DNA from: Lachnospira hominis (ex Liu et al. 2021) | GTDB taxonomy: Bacteria; Bacillota; Clostridia; Lachnospirales; Lachnospiraceae | Assembly (NCBI RefSeq): GCF_014287955.1 | Contig: NZ_JACOPD010000001.1 | Location: forward strand, 248,001-312,000 | Direction of reading: 5' to 3' | DNA length: 64,000 nt | Shown: positions 1 to 9,236 of the stretch, piece by piece | Numbering within the stretch: the first letter of the stretch is position 1 | Layout: each line of letters starts with the position of its first letter | Notes under the pieces: generated by a model | Database searches by the model: none | What the model saw: the letters and a program-made list of their open reading frames with translations, nothing else | Told to the model about the DNA's origin: nothing | Translations under genes and position numbers: made by a program

Positions 1-139
1 TTAACTTGTATGTTCTCTTGACAATCTTATTGTAGAGTGGATGCTTTACGTTATCCTCAACAGCAACAACGATTGTCTTATCCATTTTATTGCTTACGAC
101 TCTGCCTGTACGAGTTTTTCTAAGATTTCTCTCTTCCAC
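1..139 (-). CDS. rpsQ: 30S ribosomal protein S17 (partial, C-terminus outside window)
   Basis: S17 binds 16S rRNA in the small subunit. Only the first 46 codons are present; the frame reads [20 protein letters not shown] near the start and KRTYKL at the left edge with no stop, so the gene continues outside. The start is GTG at 139, preceded by AAAGGAG about 8 nt upstream; no ATG lies before the conserved core. It follows rpmC in the S10 operon, as in most Firmicutes. The family match is clear from the [18 protein letters not shown] segment. Confidence 0.93.
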   Translation of the reverse strand, partial: MEERNLRKTRTGRVVSNKMDKTIVVAVEDNVKHPLYNKIVKRTYKL

Positions 140-189
140 AGTTCGTTCTCCTTTCTTAGGAATCCAAAAATTATTTATTCAACAATTAA

Positions 190-390
190 TTAAGCATTCT
201 TCTGTGCAATTACAGTCTGAATTCTAGCAATGTTCTTTCTAACTTCTTTGATTCTGCTAGTATTATCCAACTGATTTGTTGCGTTCTGGAATCTTAAGTT
301 GAAAAGTTCCTTTTTAGCAGCTACTAATTCATCACTTAATTCTGCAGCTGATTTTGCCTTTAAATCTTCTACATATTTATTAATTTTCAC
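190..390 (-). CDS. rpmC: 50S ribosomal protein L29
   Basis: L29 is a small helical protein near the polypeptide exit tunnel. The core [18 protein letters not shown] and the tail [18 protein letters not shown] are typical. Two GTG starts are possible, at 399 and 390. The one at 390 gives [11 protein letters not shown], the usual N-terminus, and has AAGGCGGTGAT just upstream, so I prefer it (66 codons). The gene overlaps the end of rplP by 11 nt, which suggests translational coupling. Confidence 0.93.
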   Translation of the reverse strand: MKINKYVEDLKAKSAAELSDELVAAKKELFNLRFQNATNQLDNTSRIKEVRKNIARIQTVIAQKNA

Positions 391-817
391 TGTTATCACC
401 GCCTTCTAAGTCTGCACGTGAAACAACCTTACACTTGCAAGGAAGCTTGTGTGTTGCAAGACGCAACGCCTCTCTGGCTGTCTCTTCAGGAACGCCTGAG
501 ATTTCAAACATAACACGTCCAGGTTTAACTACTGCTACCCAGCACTCCAAGTTACCTTTACCTTTACCCATACGAACACCGATAGGCTTACCAGTTACCG
601 GCTTATCTGGGAAAATCTTAATAAATACTTTACCGCCACGCTTGATGTAACGTGTCATCGCAATACGGGCAGCCTCTATCTGATTTGATTTAATCCAACA
701 TGGTTCTGTTGCAACGATACCATATTCACCATTAGTGATCTTGTTGCCTCTTGTAGCCTTACCAGCCATAGAACCACGGAACTGTCTACGATATTTTACT
801 CTCTTAGGTAGTAACAT
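380..817 (-). CDS. rplP: 50S ribosomal protein L16
   Basis: L16 helps form the A-site region of the 50S subunit. The 145-residue protein has the standard length and the expected N-terminus [15 protein letters not shown], and contains [16 protein letters not shown] and RMGKGKGN. It starts on the last base of the rpsC stop (TAATG-type overlap) and overlaps rpmC at its end, so three genes are tightly coupled. The C-terminus ends in an acidic GGDNSEN tail. Confidence 0.96.
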   Translation of the reverse strand: MLLPKRVKYRRQFRGSMAGKATRGNKITNGEYGIVATEPCWIKSNQIEAARIAMTRYIKRGGKVFIKIFPDKPVTGKPIGVRMGKGKGNLECWVAVVKPGRVMFEISGVPEETAREALRLATHKLPCKCKVVSRADLEGGDNSEN

Positions 818-1479
818 TATTGTTCGCTCCCTTCCTTATTAGCCTTTTTTGCAGGAAGAACCTCTCCTTCATAAATCCAAACCTTAACGCCGACTTTACC
901 GTATGTTGTATTTGCTTCTGCAAAACCATAATCGATATCAGCACGAAGTGTCTGAAGCGGAATTGTACCTTCGCTGTAGAATTCTGTACGAGCCATATCA
1001 GCACCGCCGAGACGACCTGAACAAGATGTCTTGATACCCTTAGCACCCTGCTTCATTGTTCTGCCCATGCATGACTTCATAGCTCTTCTGAATGAGATAC
1101 GGTTTTCAAGCTGCTGAGCAATGTTTTCTGCAACAAGCTGAGCATCCTTGTCCGGTCTCTTTACTTCCTTAATATCAATGCTTAACTTCTTAGCTGAAGT
1201 GAGTTTTTCAACCTGCTTCTTTAAGCTTTCGATTTCAGCACCGCCTTTACCGATAACTACGCCCGGCTTAGCTGTGTGAATAATAATCTTTAATCTGTCT
1301 GAAGCTCTTTCTGTCTCAATTCTAGAAATTCCTGCAGCATAAAGTTTCTTCTTAAGGAATTTTCTAATGTTATAATCTTCTACAAGGTTGTCAGCGAAGT
1401 TATCTTCTGCATACCATTTAGCATCCCAGTCTTTGATAACGCCAACTCTCAAACCATGAGGATTAACTTTCTGTCCCAT
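817..1479 (-). CDS. rpsC: 30S ribosomal protein S3
   Basis: S3 lines the mRNA entry channel of the 30S subunit. The 220-residue product begins [19 protein letters not shown] and contains the KH-type motif [14 protein letters not shown] around residues 72-85, then the C-terminal domain [20 protein letters not shown]. The start follows a clear GGAG site. It is separated from rplV by 78 nt that hold a strong hairpin, unusual in an operon where other neighbours nearly touch. Confidence 0.96.
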   Translation of the reverse strand: MGQKVNPHGLRVGVIKDWDAKWYAEDNFADNLVEDYNIRKFLKKKLYAAGISRIETERASDRLKIIIHTAKPGVVIGKGGAEIESLKKQVEKLTSAKKLSIDIKEVKRPDKDAQLVAENIAQQLENRISFRRAMKSCMGRTMKQGAKGIKTSCSGRLGGADMARTEFYSEGTIPLQTLRADIDYGFAEANTTYGKVGVKVWIYEGEVLPAKKANKEGSEQ

Positions 1480-1526
1480 TTAAATCTCCTTTCTGTTCTT
1501 CAGGAAACGTCCATTTCCAAAAGCCG

Positions 1527-1557
1527 TTCCGGCAATGCGCAATCAGCGCATCCGGAA
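1527..1557 (-). other. Intercistronic mRNA hairpin between rplV and rpsC
   Basis: Perfect pairing of TTCCGG (1527-1532) with CCGGAA (1552-1557) and of ATGCGC (1535-1540) with GCGCAT (1546-1551), with a 2-nt bulge and a 5-nt loop. It begins directly after the rplV stop on the transcript. There is no U-run, so it is not a standard terminator. It may act in processing, 3'-end protection or modulation of rpsC translation; that role is inference. Confidence 0.6.
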
Positions 1558-1944
1558 TTATCTTTCATTGAGTATTACAGTGATATGGCTCATTCTCTTT
1601 TCGATTCTGTAAGCTCTACCCTGTGCTCTTGGCTTAATTCTCTTCATTGTTGGTCCCTTGTTTGCATAGCACTCTTCGATATAAAGTTTGCTTGGGTCCA
1701 TACCATTGTTGTTTTCAGCATTTGCTGCTGCTGACTTAATTAACTTCTCTATAAGTGATGAAGCATATCTTGGATTGTACATTACGATTGCAAGTGCTTC
1801 TTCAACACTCTTACCTCTTATAGCATCCAATACGAAACATGCTTTCTGTACTGAAACTCTGGCATATGATAATTTTGCACTAGGTCTTGTATCCTTAACT
1901 GCATTTCTTTCTCTCTTTATCTGGGATCTATGTCCTTTTGCCAT
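1558..1944 (-). CDS. rplV: 50S ribosomal protein L22
   Basis: L22 reaches into the exit tunnel. The protein starts MAKGHRSQIKRERN and carries the conserved KLSYARVSVQKACFVLDAIR and the tunnel loop with GRAYRIEKRMSHITVIL. An in-frame upstream ATG would add 7 residues, but AGGAGG lies 8 nt before the ATG at 1944, which fixes the start there (128 codons). It sits between rpsS and rpsC as usual. Confidence 0.95.
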   Translation of the reverse strand: MAKGHRSQIKRERNAVKDTRPSAKLSYARVSVQKACFVLDAIRGKSVEEALAIVMYNPRYASSLIEKLIKSAAANAENNNGMDPSKLYIEECYANKGPTMKRIKPRAQGRAYRIEKRMSHITVILNER

Positions 1945-1976
1945 GGTATTACAGCCTCCTTTCAATTAATGGATAT

Positions 1977-2252
1977 TTATCTACTCTTCTTCTCGTCCTT
2001 ACCATGTCCTCTGTAAGTTCTTGTTGCTACGAACTCACCGAGCTTATGGCCAACCATGTCCTCTGTTACATATACAGGAACATGCTTTCTTCCGTCATGA
2101 ACTGCGATTGTATGTCCAACGAACTGTGGGAAAATAGTTGAACGACGTGACCATGTTTTAACAACCTGCTTGTCACCTGATGCGTTTAATGCATCAATCT
2201 TCTTGAGCAAGCTCTCGTCTGCGAATGGTCCTTTTTTAAGTGATCGAGCCAT
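1977..2252 (-). CDS. rpsS: 30S ribosomal protein S19
   Basis: S19 sits in the head of the 30S subunit near tRNA and L5. The 91-residue protein opens [18 protein letters not shown] and includes [22 protein letters not shown], both signature segments. Length is normal. It has a good AGGAGG site and lies 32 nt upstream of rplV. Confidence 0.96.
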   Translation of the reverse strand: MARSLKKGPFADESLLKKIDALNASGDKQVVKTWSRRSTIFPQFVGHTIAVHDGRKHVPVYVTEDMVGHKLGEFVATRTYRGHGKDEKKSR

Positions 2253-2303
2253 AGGTTCAAACCTCCTTATAATCTTAATCTTGATTGTTTACAGTTTTAT
2301 TAA

Positions 2304-3146
2304 TTACTTAATAGCCTTGCCGTCTCTTCTTCTGATAATCAGCTTATTAGACTGCTTTTTCTTCTTACGAGTCTTAAGACCCATAGCTGGCTTGCCCCAA
2401 GGTGTCATAGGTGATGGACGACCAACAGGTGCTCTACCTTCACCACCACCGTGTGGATGGTCATTAGGGTTCATAACAGAACCACGAACTGTAGGTCTGA
2501 TGCCCATATGTCTCTTACGACCGGCCTTACCAAGATTAATCAGGCTGTGATCACCGTTTCCTACTACACCGATTGTTGCACGGCAAACGATAGGAACCAT
2601 TCTCATCTCACCAGAAGGTAAACGAAGTGTTGCATACTTGCCTTCCTTAGCCATTAACTGAGCTGAATTACCAGCTGAACGAACGAGCTGTCCGCCCTTG
2701 CCAGGATATAACTCAATATTGTGTACCTGAGTACCAACAGGGATTTCTGAAAGTGGTAAGCAGTTACCAATTCTAACCTCTGCACCTGCACCATTCTGAA
2801 CTGTCATACCATCTGTAAGACCCTGTGGTGCAAGAATATATGATTTTTCGCCATCTGCGTAGCAGATTAAAGCGATATTTGCTGTTCTGTTTGGATCGTA
2901 TTCGATACCAATAACCTTTGCAGGAATTCCTTCCTTATTTCTCTTGAAGTCGATTAATCTATACTTCTGTCTGTTTCCGCCGCCGTGATGTCTTACAGTG
3001 ATTTTACCCTGATTGTTACGTCCGGCTGTCTTCTTCTTAGAAGCGAGTAATGATTTCTCTGGTGTCTTCTTTGTGATTTCTGAGAAATCAGAACCAGTCA
3101 TATTTCTTCTGGAAGGTGTATATGGGTTATATGTTTTAATTCCCAT
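2304..3146 (-). CDS. rplB: 50S ribosomal protein L2
   Basis: L2 is a core 50S protein needed for subunit association and peptidyl transfer. The 280-residue product opens [20 protein letters not shown] and carries the C-terminal signature region [18 protein letters not shown], containing the conserved catalytic-region histidine. Normal length, with AAAGGAG upstream. It lies between rplW and rpsS. Confidence 0.97.
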   Translation of the reverse strand: MGIKTYNPYTPSRRNMTGSDFSEITKKTPEKSLLASKKKTAGRNNQGKITVRHHGGGNRQKYRLIDFKRNKEGIPAKVIGIEYDPNRTANIALICYADGEKSYILAPQGLTDGMTVQNGAGAEVRIGNCLPLSEIPVGTQVHNIELYPGKGGQLVRSAGNSAQLMAKEGKYATLRLPSGEMRMVPIVCRATIGVVGNGDHSLINLGKAGRKRHMGIRPTVRGSVMNPNDHPHGGGEGRAPVGRPSPMTPWGKPAMGLKTRKKKKQSNKLIIRRRDGKAIK

Positions 3147-3201
3147 TATATTCTCTCCTTTCGAGTTGTGTAATATTGTTTTCTACACTGTTGCGTATAT
3201 T

Positions 3202-3501
3202 TTAGAGGCCTTCAAAGATTTCGATATCTTTGCTGTCTTCTGTGAGCTGAACGATTGCTTTCTTTGTCTTAGCAGTCATACCTTCAACTCTGCCTCTTCT
3301 CTTTTTCTTACCAACGCTGTTCATTGTGTTTACTTTAGCAACTTTTGTTCCTTCAAACATCTTCTCAACAGCTTCTTTAATCATTGACTTATTTGCTTCA
3401 GGATGTACAAGAAATGTATATTTCTTTGTAGCCATATCAGCCATTGATTTCTCTGTGATAACAGGCTTGAGGATTACATCATAATACTGTACGTTTGCCA
3501 T
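3202..3501 (-). CDS. rplW: 50S ribosomal protein L23
   Basis: L23 forms part of the tunnel exit and docks trigger factor and SRP. The 99-residue protein has [15 protein letters not shown], the family signature, then the [20 protein letters not shown] region. It starts on the last base of the rplD stop (ATG overlap at 3501), so translation is probably coupled to L4. Confidence 0.95.
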   Translation of the reverse strand: MANVQYYDVILKPVITEKSMADMATKKYTFLVHPEANKSMIKEAVEKMFEGTKVAKVNTMNSVGKKKRRGRVEGMTAKTKKAIVQLTEDSKDIEIFEGL

Positions 3502-4121
3502 TATGCATACACCTCCTGGAGTTTCTCTACAGCAGCCTTAGTAACAACGAGAGTATCATACTTTAATACATCGTATGTGTTAATCTCATTTGTAGCTGAA
3601 ACTTTAACTGTAGGAATATTTCTTCCTGAAAGAACAACGTTCTTGTTCTCGCCCTCGAGAACTACGAGTGCCTTAGAAACCTTTAAGTTGTTCATAACTT
3701 CTGCGAATTTCTTTGTCTTGATTTCATCAAGTTTGAACTCATCAAGAACAACAATCTTGTTGTCAGCAACCTTTGAAGTTAAAGCTGAAAGAAGAGCAAT
3801 CTTCTTTTCTTTCTTGTTCATCTTGAATGAATAATCTCTTGGCTTTGGTGCGAATACGATACCGCCGCCAGTCCACTGTGGAGCTCTTGTAGAACCCTGT
3901 CTTGCATGACCAGTTCCCTTCTGTCTCCAAGGTTTTCTTCCGCCACCAGAAACTTCTGAACGTGTCTTTGCGCTCTGTGTTCCCTGACGATTATTTGCAA
4001 GCTGGTTTACTACAGCCATGTGTACAAGATGTTCGTTAATCTCAACACCAAATACAGCATCGTTTAATTCGATAGAACCAACTTCCTTGCCTTCAATATT
4101 GTAAACAGATACGTTTGCCAT
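3501..4121 (-). CDS. rplD: 50S ribosomal protein L4
   Basis: L4 extends a loop into the exit tunnel and in some bacteria represses its own operon by binding the S10 leader. The 206-residue protein carries the loop segment [18 protein letters not shown] around residues 60-78 and [18 protein letters not shown]. Spacing to rplC is 28 nt with AGGAGG. If this operon is autoregulated, L4 is the first candidate ligand for the two structured RNA regions noted upstream; that is inference. Confidence 0.95.
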   Translation of the reverse strand: MANVSVYNIEGKEVGSIELNDAVFGVEINEHLVHMAVVNQLANNRQGTQSAKTRSEVSGGGRKPWRQKGTGHARQGSTRAPQWTGGGIVFAPKPRDYSFKMNKKEKKIALLSALTSKVADNKIVVLDEFKLDEIKTKKFAEVMNNLKVSKALVVLEGENKNVVLSGRNIPTVKVSATNEINTYDVLKYDTLVVTKAAVEKLQEVYA

Positions 4122-4149
4122 CTGTGTGGTCCTCCTTCCTTAGCAAAAA

Positions 4150-4785
4150 CTACTTTGCAGCTTTTACTGTTTCTTTCAGTGTTACTAATGATTTCTTAGG
4201 TCCAGGTACTGCACCCTTTACTAAGATTACGTTGTTTTCAACATCAACTCTTACTACTTCGAGATTCTGGATTGTGATTCTCTTTGAACCCATATGTCCA
4301 GGCATTCCTTTTCCCTTGAATACTCTACCAGGTGTTGTTGCTGATCCGTTTGAACCCTGATGTCTGTGGAATTTAGAACCGTGAGCCATAGGTCCTCTTG
4401 ACTGGCCCAATCTCTTGATTGCACCCTGGAAACCTTTACCCTTTGAAATAGCAGTTGCGTCAACTTTGTCTCCTGCAGCAAAGATATCAGCCTTGATTTC
4501 ATCTTTAACTGAATACTCTGAAGCATTTTCAAACTTGAACTCTCTTACAAATCTCTTGTAAGGAACCTCTGCCTTGTCAAAATGTCCTTTAACAGGCTTG
4601 CTGACTAACTTTTCTTTAATATCAGCGAAACCTACCTGAACTGCATCGTAACCGTCGTTTTCTACAGTCTTAACTTGTGTAACAACACAAGGACCTGCCT
4701 GAAGAACAGTTACAGGTGTTAAAACACCGTCTTCATTGAAGATTTGAGTCATTCCGACTTTTGTAGCTAAAATTGCTTTCTTCAT
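4150..4785 (-). CDS. rplC: 50S ribosomal protein L3
   Basis: L3 is an early-assembly 50S protein near the peptidyl transferase centre. The 211-residue protein opens [20 protein letters not shown] and has [17 protein letters not shown] and [23 protein letters not shown] precedes the start. A 188-nt structured spacer separates it from rpsJ, far longer than other gaps in this operon. Confidence 0.96.
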   Translation of the reverse strand: MKKAILATKVGMTQIFNEDGVLTPVTVLQAGPCVVTQVKTVENDGYDAVQVGFADIKEKLVSKPVKGHFDKAEVPYKRFVREFKFENASEYSVKDEIKADIFAAGDKVDATAISKGKGFQGAIKRLGQSRGPMAHGSKFHRHQGSNGSATTPGRVFKGKGMPGHMGSKRITIQNLEVVRVDVENNVILVKGAVPGPKKSLVTLKETVKAAK

Positions 4786-4973
4786 TGATCTTCCTCCTGT
4801 TTTAATCTACAGCGGACAAGATGATATGCCTTATTAAACATATGCACAGCGCATCCTGTCATCCTAGAACAGCTAATATAAGTGGAACCTGCACCACTGT
4901 TGCCAAGTTGCTTCTATATTAAACCCTTAGGATTAATGCTCTTAAAAATAATGAAAAAAAGTTTAAGGAATGA
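4786..4973 (-). promoter_or_regulatory. Long structured spacer between rpsJ and rplC
   Basis: This 188-nt gap within the operon can fold strongly on the minus strand. GACAGGATG pairs with CATCTTGTC (one G-U), enclosing ATATG/CATAT, and the hairpin ends about 20 nt before the rplC start. A second small hairpin is AGTGG-TGCAGGT-TCCACT. The stem lies next to the rplC ribosome binding site, so a translational control site or an internal processing or attenuation site is possible. No strong internal promoter was recognised. The regulatory role is inference. Confidence 0.45.
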
Positions 4974-5288
4974 TTAGTTCATAACCTTAAGATTGATGAA
5001 TACACCAGCTGGCATCTCTAACTTAGATAATGCATCTACAGTCTTCTGTGAAGGTGTTAAAACATCGATAAGTCTCTTATGAGTTCTCTGTTCAAACTGC
5101 TCTCTAGAGTCTTTGTACTTGTGAACAGCTCTAAGAATTGTAACAACTTCCTTCTTTGTTGGAAGAGGTACCGGACCACTCACCTGAGCTCCTGTTTTCT
5201 TAACTGTTTCGATGATTTTCTTCGCAGACTGATCAACTAACTGATGATCGTAAGCTTTCAGTGTAATTCTTATTACCTGATTTGCCAT
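4974..5288 (-). CDS. rpsJ: 30S ribosomal protein S10
   Basis: S10 is a 30S head protein that in many bacteria also acts with NusB in antitermination. The product starts [20 protein letters not shown] and contains [21 protein letters not shown] longer frame extends 23 residues upstream, but AAAAGGAGGCGAC precedes the ATG at 5288 and the extra residues are not S10-like, so the 104-residue form is chosen. First gene of the operon, behind a roughly 250-nt leader. Confidence 0.96.
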   Translation of the reverse strand: MANQVIRITLKAYDHQLVDQSAKKIIETVKKTGAQVSGPVPLPTKKEVVTILRAVHKYKDSREQFEQRTHKRLIDVLTPSQKTVDALSKLEMPAGVFINLKVMN

Positions 5289-5540
5289 AAAAAAAGTCGC
5301 CTCCTTTTCGCACTTTATAATGTAAGTACGACAAGCGGTGACTGTACACACTCCCACGCGTATCGAAAATTCTCATCTCAATAACTGCGTGTCATCTCTG
5401 CTCATGCAGATGATTAATATTTGTACAGTGACTTGTCGCCAGGTTCATCTGCCGGTTAATACCGGCCTTGACATTCGCTCCACGGAAAACCTGCCTTGCG
5501 GCAGCAACCTCACGCTTCTACGCTATCAATGTCACAGCAA
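5289..5540 (-). promoter_or_regulatory. S10 operon 5' leader RNA (structured)
   Basis: Untranslated leader of about 250 nt between the promoter and rpsJ. Seen in sequence: an 8-bp long-range pair, TGTACAGT at 5422-5429 with ACTGTACA at 5341-5348 (plus-strand coordinates); a CATCTGC/GCAGAGATG hairpin inside that domain; and a GCCGGTATTAACCGGC-like stem further 5'. Such leaders are typical of autoregulated ribosomal protein operons. From memory, very similar leader sequence occurs before rpsJ in other Lachnospiraceae, but I cannot search to confirm. The regulator is unknown; L4 is a guess. Confidence 0.55.
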
Positions 5541-5545
5541 GTGAT

Positions 5546-5574
5546 AGTATACATGATAAGTTTGATAAAATCAA
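5546..5574 (-). promoter_or_regulatory. Promoter of the S10 operon
   Basis: TTGATT (-35, 5569-5574) and TATACT (-10, 5546-5551) with a 17-bp spacer on the minus strand, placed just upstream of the structured rpsJ leader. It begins about 32 bp past the stop of the ATPase gene at 5606, with no terminator visible in between. Confidence 0.7.
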
Positions 5575-5605
5575 TAAATTTTATTGTTCTTTTTTTAGTA
5601 CAATC

Positions 5606-6289
5606 TTAATATAATTTTCCTTCTTTCACATTGCCGTCTACAATTGTAAGAACTCTGTCTGCATGGTCTGCCATCTGCATATCGTGCGTCACCATTATTA
5701 TTGTCTGGTTATATTTTTTTGATGCCATTGAAAGCATATCTGCAACTATTTTTGCACTCTCGGCATCAAGATTGCCTGTAGGTTCATCTGCAAATATTAC
5801 GGCTGGATGCGTGGCAATTGCCCTCGCAATTGCCACACGCTGCTGTTCGCCACCCGACATCTGTGAAGGATATTTTCCTTTACAATGTGATATTCCAAGT
5901 GATTCAAGTATTCCATCAATCTCTTCTTCAGGTGCATTCTTATTGTCAAGTGCAAACGGAACTACAATATTTTCATACGCTGTAAATTCAGGAAACAGGC
6001 TGTAATCCTGATATATAAAGCCTATCTTCTCACGCCTGAACTTTGAAAGCTGTTTATCTTTCATCTCAAACACATTCATCCCTTCAATTTCCACAGTTCC
6101 TTCATCAGGTCTGTCCATAGTTCCTATTATCCTTAAAAGTGTAGACTTGCCCGAACCGCTCTTTCCAACTATAGCCGTAAACTCCCCCTTTTTAAATAAT
6201 ACATCGCTTTTCTTCAAAGCCTCTACATCAACCGAACCTGCATGGTATGTTTTTGAAATTCCTGCTGCATTTAAAATTATATTTTCCAT
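5606..6289 (-). CDS. ABC transporter ATP-binding protein (MacB/LolD type)
   Basis: ATPase that would energise the adjacent FtsX-type permease. It has the Walker A motif GKSGSGKST (residues about 38-46), signature MSGGEQQRVAIARAIA, Walker B VIFADEPTGNLD and the switch His in VTHD. This is the arrangement of MacB/LolD/BceA-like exporters. A longer frame adds 16 residues, but AAAGGAG lies about 10 nt before the ATG at 6289, so that start is preferred (227 codons). It starts 16 nt after the permease stop, whose codon abuts the ribosome binding site. Substrate unknown. Confidence 0.9.
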   Translation of the reverse strand: MENIILNAAGISKTYHAGSVDVEALKKSDVLFKKGEFTAIVGKSGSGKSTLLRIIGTMDRPDEGTVEIEGMNVFEMKDKQLSKFRREKIGFIYQDYSLFPEFTAYENIVVPFALDNKNAPEEEIDGILESLGISHCKGKYPSQMSGGEQQRVAIARAIATHPAVIFADEPTGNLDAESAKIVADMLSMASKKYNQTIIMVTHDMQMADHADRVLTIVDGNVKEGKLY

Positions 6290-6305
6290 AATAACCACAA
6301 CTCCT

Positions 6306-9200
6306 TTATATTTTCTTAATCTGACTTCTGTATACAATAAACTGAATTATCATCTGAAGTGGAAGCGTAAATACGCACCACAGCGATTCACGCAACACTT
6401 CTATCATAAATATACGGACAATTCTTGACCTGCCTGCCCCCAGTCTTTTTAACAGTACTATTTTGTCAGTCCTGTTCTCAATCCGGTTCTTTGTAAGCAC
6501 CGTTATAATAAGAAGATTAATTATAATTACCGCCAGCATTGTTATGCCGTATTCAAGAAATGCATTAAGCACATTCGTGCGGTACTCACTTTTAAGTTCA
6601 GAATTGGTTGTAAATATTACATCATTTGACTTGCAGTAAATCTGTACAATATTATCAGTTGCTGAATAAGAAGCAGCGATATTATATTTTATTGTAAATG
6701 TATTATCTTTAAGTTCACACTTCAATTCTTCCGGCAATTCTTCGCCGTAAATTTTTTCAAGAAGTTCATTCTGTTTTTCACATTCTGTCTCAGCGAGTTT
6801 CTTGGATGCAACTGCTGTATAATATCCAAAATCCGGAATAATGTCTTTTAATTCATTTTTTATTTCATCAGTGACATACACAACTCCTGCAGCTTCAGGT
6901 GATACGCATGTACCATATTTCATATCATATTCCAGGCCGAGATATTCCGATGAAGCCCCATATTCTGTTCTTAATAAACTCTGATAAGTTCTTCCTCTTT
7001 CTGATGCCACAAGCTGATAGGCATATATCTTATCCTCAAGATGTTTTTCAATTGCAGCATCGTAAAAGAAATTATATTCTACATCATCTTTACCTCTATC
7101 AAATATATTAAAATAAGAACTAGACGACATCTTTCTATCTGCTCCCGGAAGAAGCACATTATAATAATGAAAGTTTATTTTACTTCCTTCCTTTATAGAA
7201 TCGTCATACTGCTCATATGGATTCTTATCAACAAACACAATTATCTTTTCTCCATCAGCAAATGAATCATAGTCAAATCCGCTTCCTGCATACTGTTTTA
7301 ATCTGTCATATAATATTTTGTCCGCATCAAGATAATATGTTGTATAAAGATATTTATCTGCATATCCCGTCATTTTATCTTTTGAATTGGATGAAGATTT
7401 TGAAAAACGTCTTGCCCCCATTTTTTCATAATCCATACTATCCCAGGTCCAGTTACGCATAGACTCAAAACATGAATATGTTATGCTCTCTACTCCATTT
7501 AACTGTTCTACTTTATCAAGAAATGATTTATCTATTCCTTTTAACAGACTTGTATTTCCGGGTTTACAATATATATCATGTGCTGTTATATCGAGTTGTC
7601 TTACCACCTCTTCATTAGATTTTACATAAGTATGTCTGCCGTTCTTTGCTTTTTCGTTACTCTCCTGCTCTTTTGTGATATACTCATCTCTTGTAATAAG
7701 CGGTACCTGTTTCTGAAGAAGATACTTCATTGTATCCATATTGCTGTTGTCTATATAATTTTCCAAAGAATACTTTGTAGTCATTGGAAGTGTGTATTCA
7801 AGGCTCCTGTCTGACTGCTGGAAACCCGTCATATCATACATATTCTCAATAGACTTATAATCTTTAACTGCATTGCTTATATTAAGGAAGCAAAAAATTA
7901 TAACCGCCGTAACACCAAGGGAGAAAATCCGGACACCAAGTCTTTGTCCCAATCCACTGCTTCTTGATATTCTTACCTGCATCTGCCATGTAAGATTATT
8001 CTTTTTAAGCTTTCCTTTATAATTATAAGAAACTTTTGATTTGCTTTTCTTCTTTGAATTCTCTGTCCAGACACCTGAACTTTTCCTAATCATGCTTACA
8101 TTGACAAGCTCTGACATAACAATTGCAATTAATATAGTCAGAATACATTTTAAAATAATGGCCGCTGTAATCTTAAAAAATGAAATTCCTTTATACCACT
8201 CAAGATACCAGCACAAAGCTCTCGCTCCAAACATTGCAATAAAACTTCCAAGCACACCCGCAGCAACCAGTATTGTGACATTTTCCACAAGACGCATCAT
8301 ATGTACCTGTTTTTTTGACGCACCTATAAGCTGTATTCTTTTATAAAATCTGTTTCTGCCATGCTGATAACCTATAACCTGATAAGTAAGGGATGCAACT
8401 CCGATTATCATTACAAGTATGTAAATATAATTATAAATATCTTTCGGTCCCCACGCCTCAAAATCATACACACTTGTATTATAGAAAATCTTTGATGTTA
8501 TGTTGCCCTGAAGTTCATTATAAATACTGTTGTAATCCTTATTTCTTACTGTATTTTTAAGACTGTACAGCCACACTTTGGATTCTTTTGAATCAAGCTG
8601 TTCACATGCTTCCTTCGTTATTACTCCGCATGGGATATATTTTCCGTATTCCCATACATCTGAATAATCTCCGAACACACCGCAAAGTGTGTACACAGCC
8701 TGTCTTTCCGGGTCCTCACGGCTTTTATTGTCATTCTGATAATATTTTATTACTATTTCCTGTCCCAACTGACCGTTATATCCGAGTTTTGCGAGTGTCG
8801 TCCAGTCACAGGCTATCTCTTTTTCATTTTCAGGCAATCTTCCTTTATCAAGTTCTATATTAGCCTGTTCCATAAACTCAGGTGTCATGTAACCTATACA
8901 CCCTCTTGCCTTGTCCCAGTTTCTGTTATAAATTGTACCGTATACTCCGGCTTCTACAGGTTCATCAAGATAAATACTATTTTTCAAGGTATTGTATGGC
9001 TCTCCACTGCTTTGCATTACAAACCAGCTTCCGAACCTCATAAAATTCTCCGCCACCTGCCATTGATACATATTTTCCTGAAAAAGCAATATACATGTTA
9101 TAAAAAATGATGCCAGCATTGTCGCTATACACACACCGGCTACTTCTTTTTTTCTGTGCCACATCCCTCTGTAAAAAAGTTTTGAAAGCTTCTTATTCAT
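6306..9200 (-). CDS. Large FtsX-like ABC permease, last membrane segment missing
   Basis: Permease of 964 residues with two FtsX-type domains. The N-terminal domain looks complete: one TM near residue 20-40, an extracellular region to about 255, then three TMs (IYILVMIIGVASLTYQVI, NVTILVAAGVLGSFIAMFG and a third near 350). The second domain has a TM near 430, a large extracellular region (about 450-860), TMs LAVIIINLLIITVL and LWCVFTLPLQMIIQFIVY, then stops after KKI. One final TM expected from the family is absent, giving seven instead of eight. The ATPase gene follows with its own binding site. Probably a lipoprotein or peptide export system. Confidence 0.85.
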   Translation of the reverse strand: MNKKLSKLFYRGMWHRKKEVAGVCIATMLASFFITCILLFQENMYQWQVAENFMRFGSWFVMQSSGEPYNTLKNSIYLDEPVEAGVYGTIYNRNWDKARGCIGYMTPEFMEQANIELDKGRLPENEKEIACDWTTLAKLGYNGQLGQEIVIKYYQNDNKSREDPERQAVYTLCGVFGDYSDVWEYGKYIPCGVITKEACEQLDSKESKVWLYSLKNTVRNKDYNSIYNELQGNITSKIFYNTSVYDFEAWGPKDIYNYIYILVMIIGVASLTYQVIGYQHGRNRFYKRIQLIGASKKQVHMMRLVENVTILVAAGVLGSFIAMFGARALCWYLEWYKGISFFKITAAIILKCILTILIAIVMSELVNVSMIRKSSGVWTENSKKKSKSKVSYNYKGKLKKNNLTWQMQVRISRSSGLGQRLGVRIFSLGVTAVIIFCFLNISNAVKDYKSIENMYDMTGFQQSDRSLEYTLPMTTKYSLENYIDNSNMDTMKYLLQKQVPLITRDEYITKEQESNEKAKNGRHTYVKSNEEVVRQLDITAHDIYCKPGNTSLLKGIDKSFLDKVEQLNGVESITYSCFESMRNWTWDSMDYEKMGARRFSKSSSNSKDKMTGYADKYLYTTYYLDADKILYDRLKQYAGSGFDYDSFADGEKIIVFVDKNPYEQYDDSIKEGSKINFHYYNVLLPGADRKMSSSSYFNIFDRGKDDVEYNFFYDAAIEKHLEDKIYAYQLVASERGRTYQSLLRTEYGASSEYLGLEYDMKYGTCVSPEAAGVVYVTDEIKNELKDIIPDFGYYTAVASKKLAETECEKQNELLEKIYGEELPEELKCELKDNTFTIKYNIAASYSATDNIVQIYCKSNDVIFTTNSELKSEYRTNVLNAFLEYGITMLAVIIINLLIITVLTKNRIENRTDKIVLLKRLGAGRSRIVRIFMIEVLRESLWCVFTLPLQMIIQFIVYRSQIKKI

Positions 9201-9236
9201 AAATCAGCCCCGCCTTTCGTCATTTTGTGATACACC

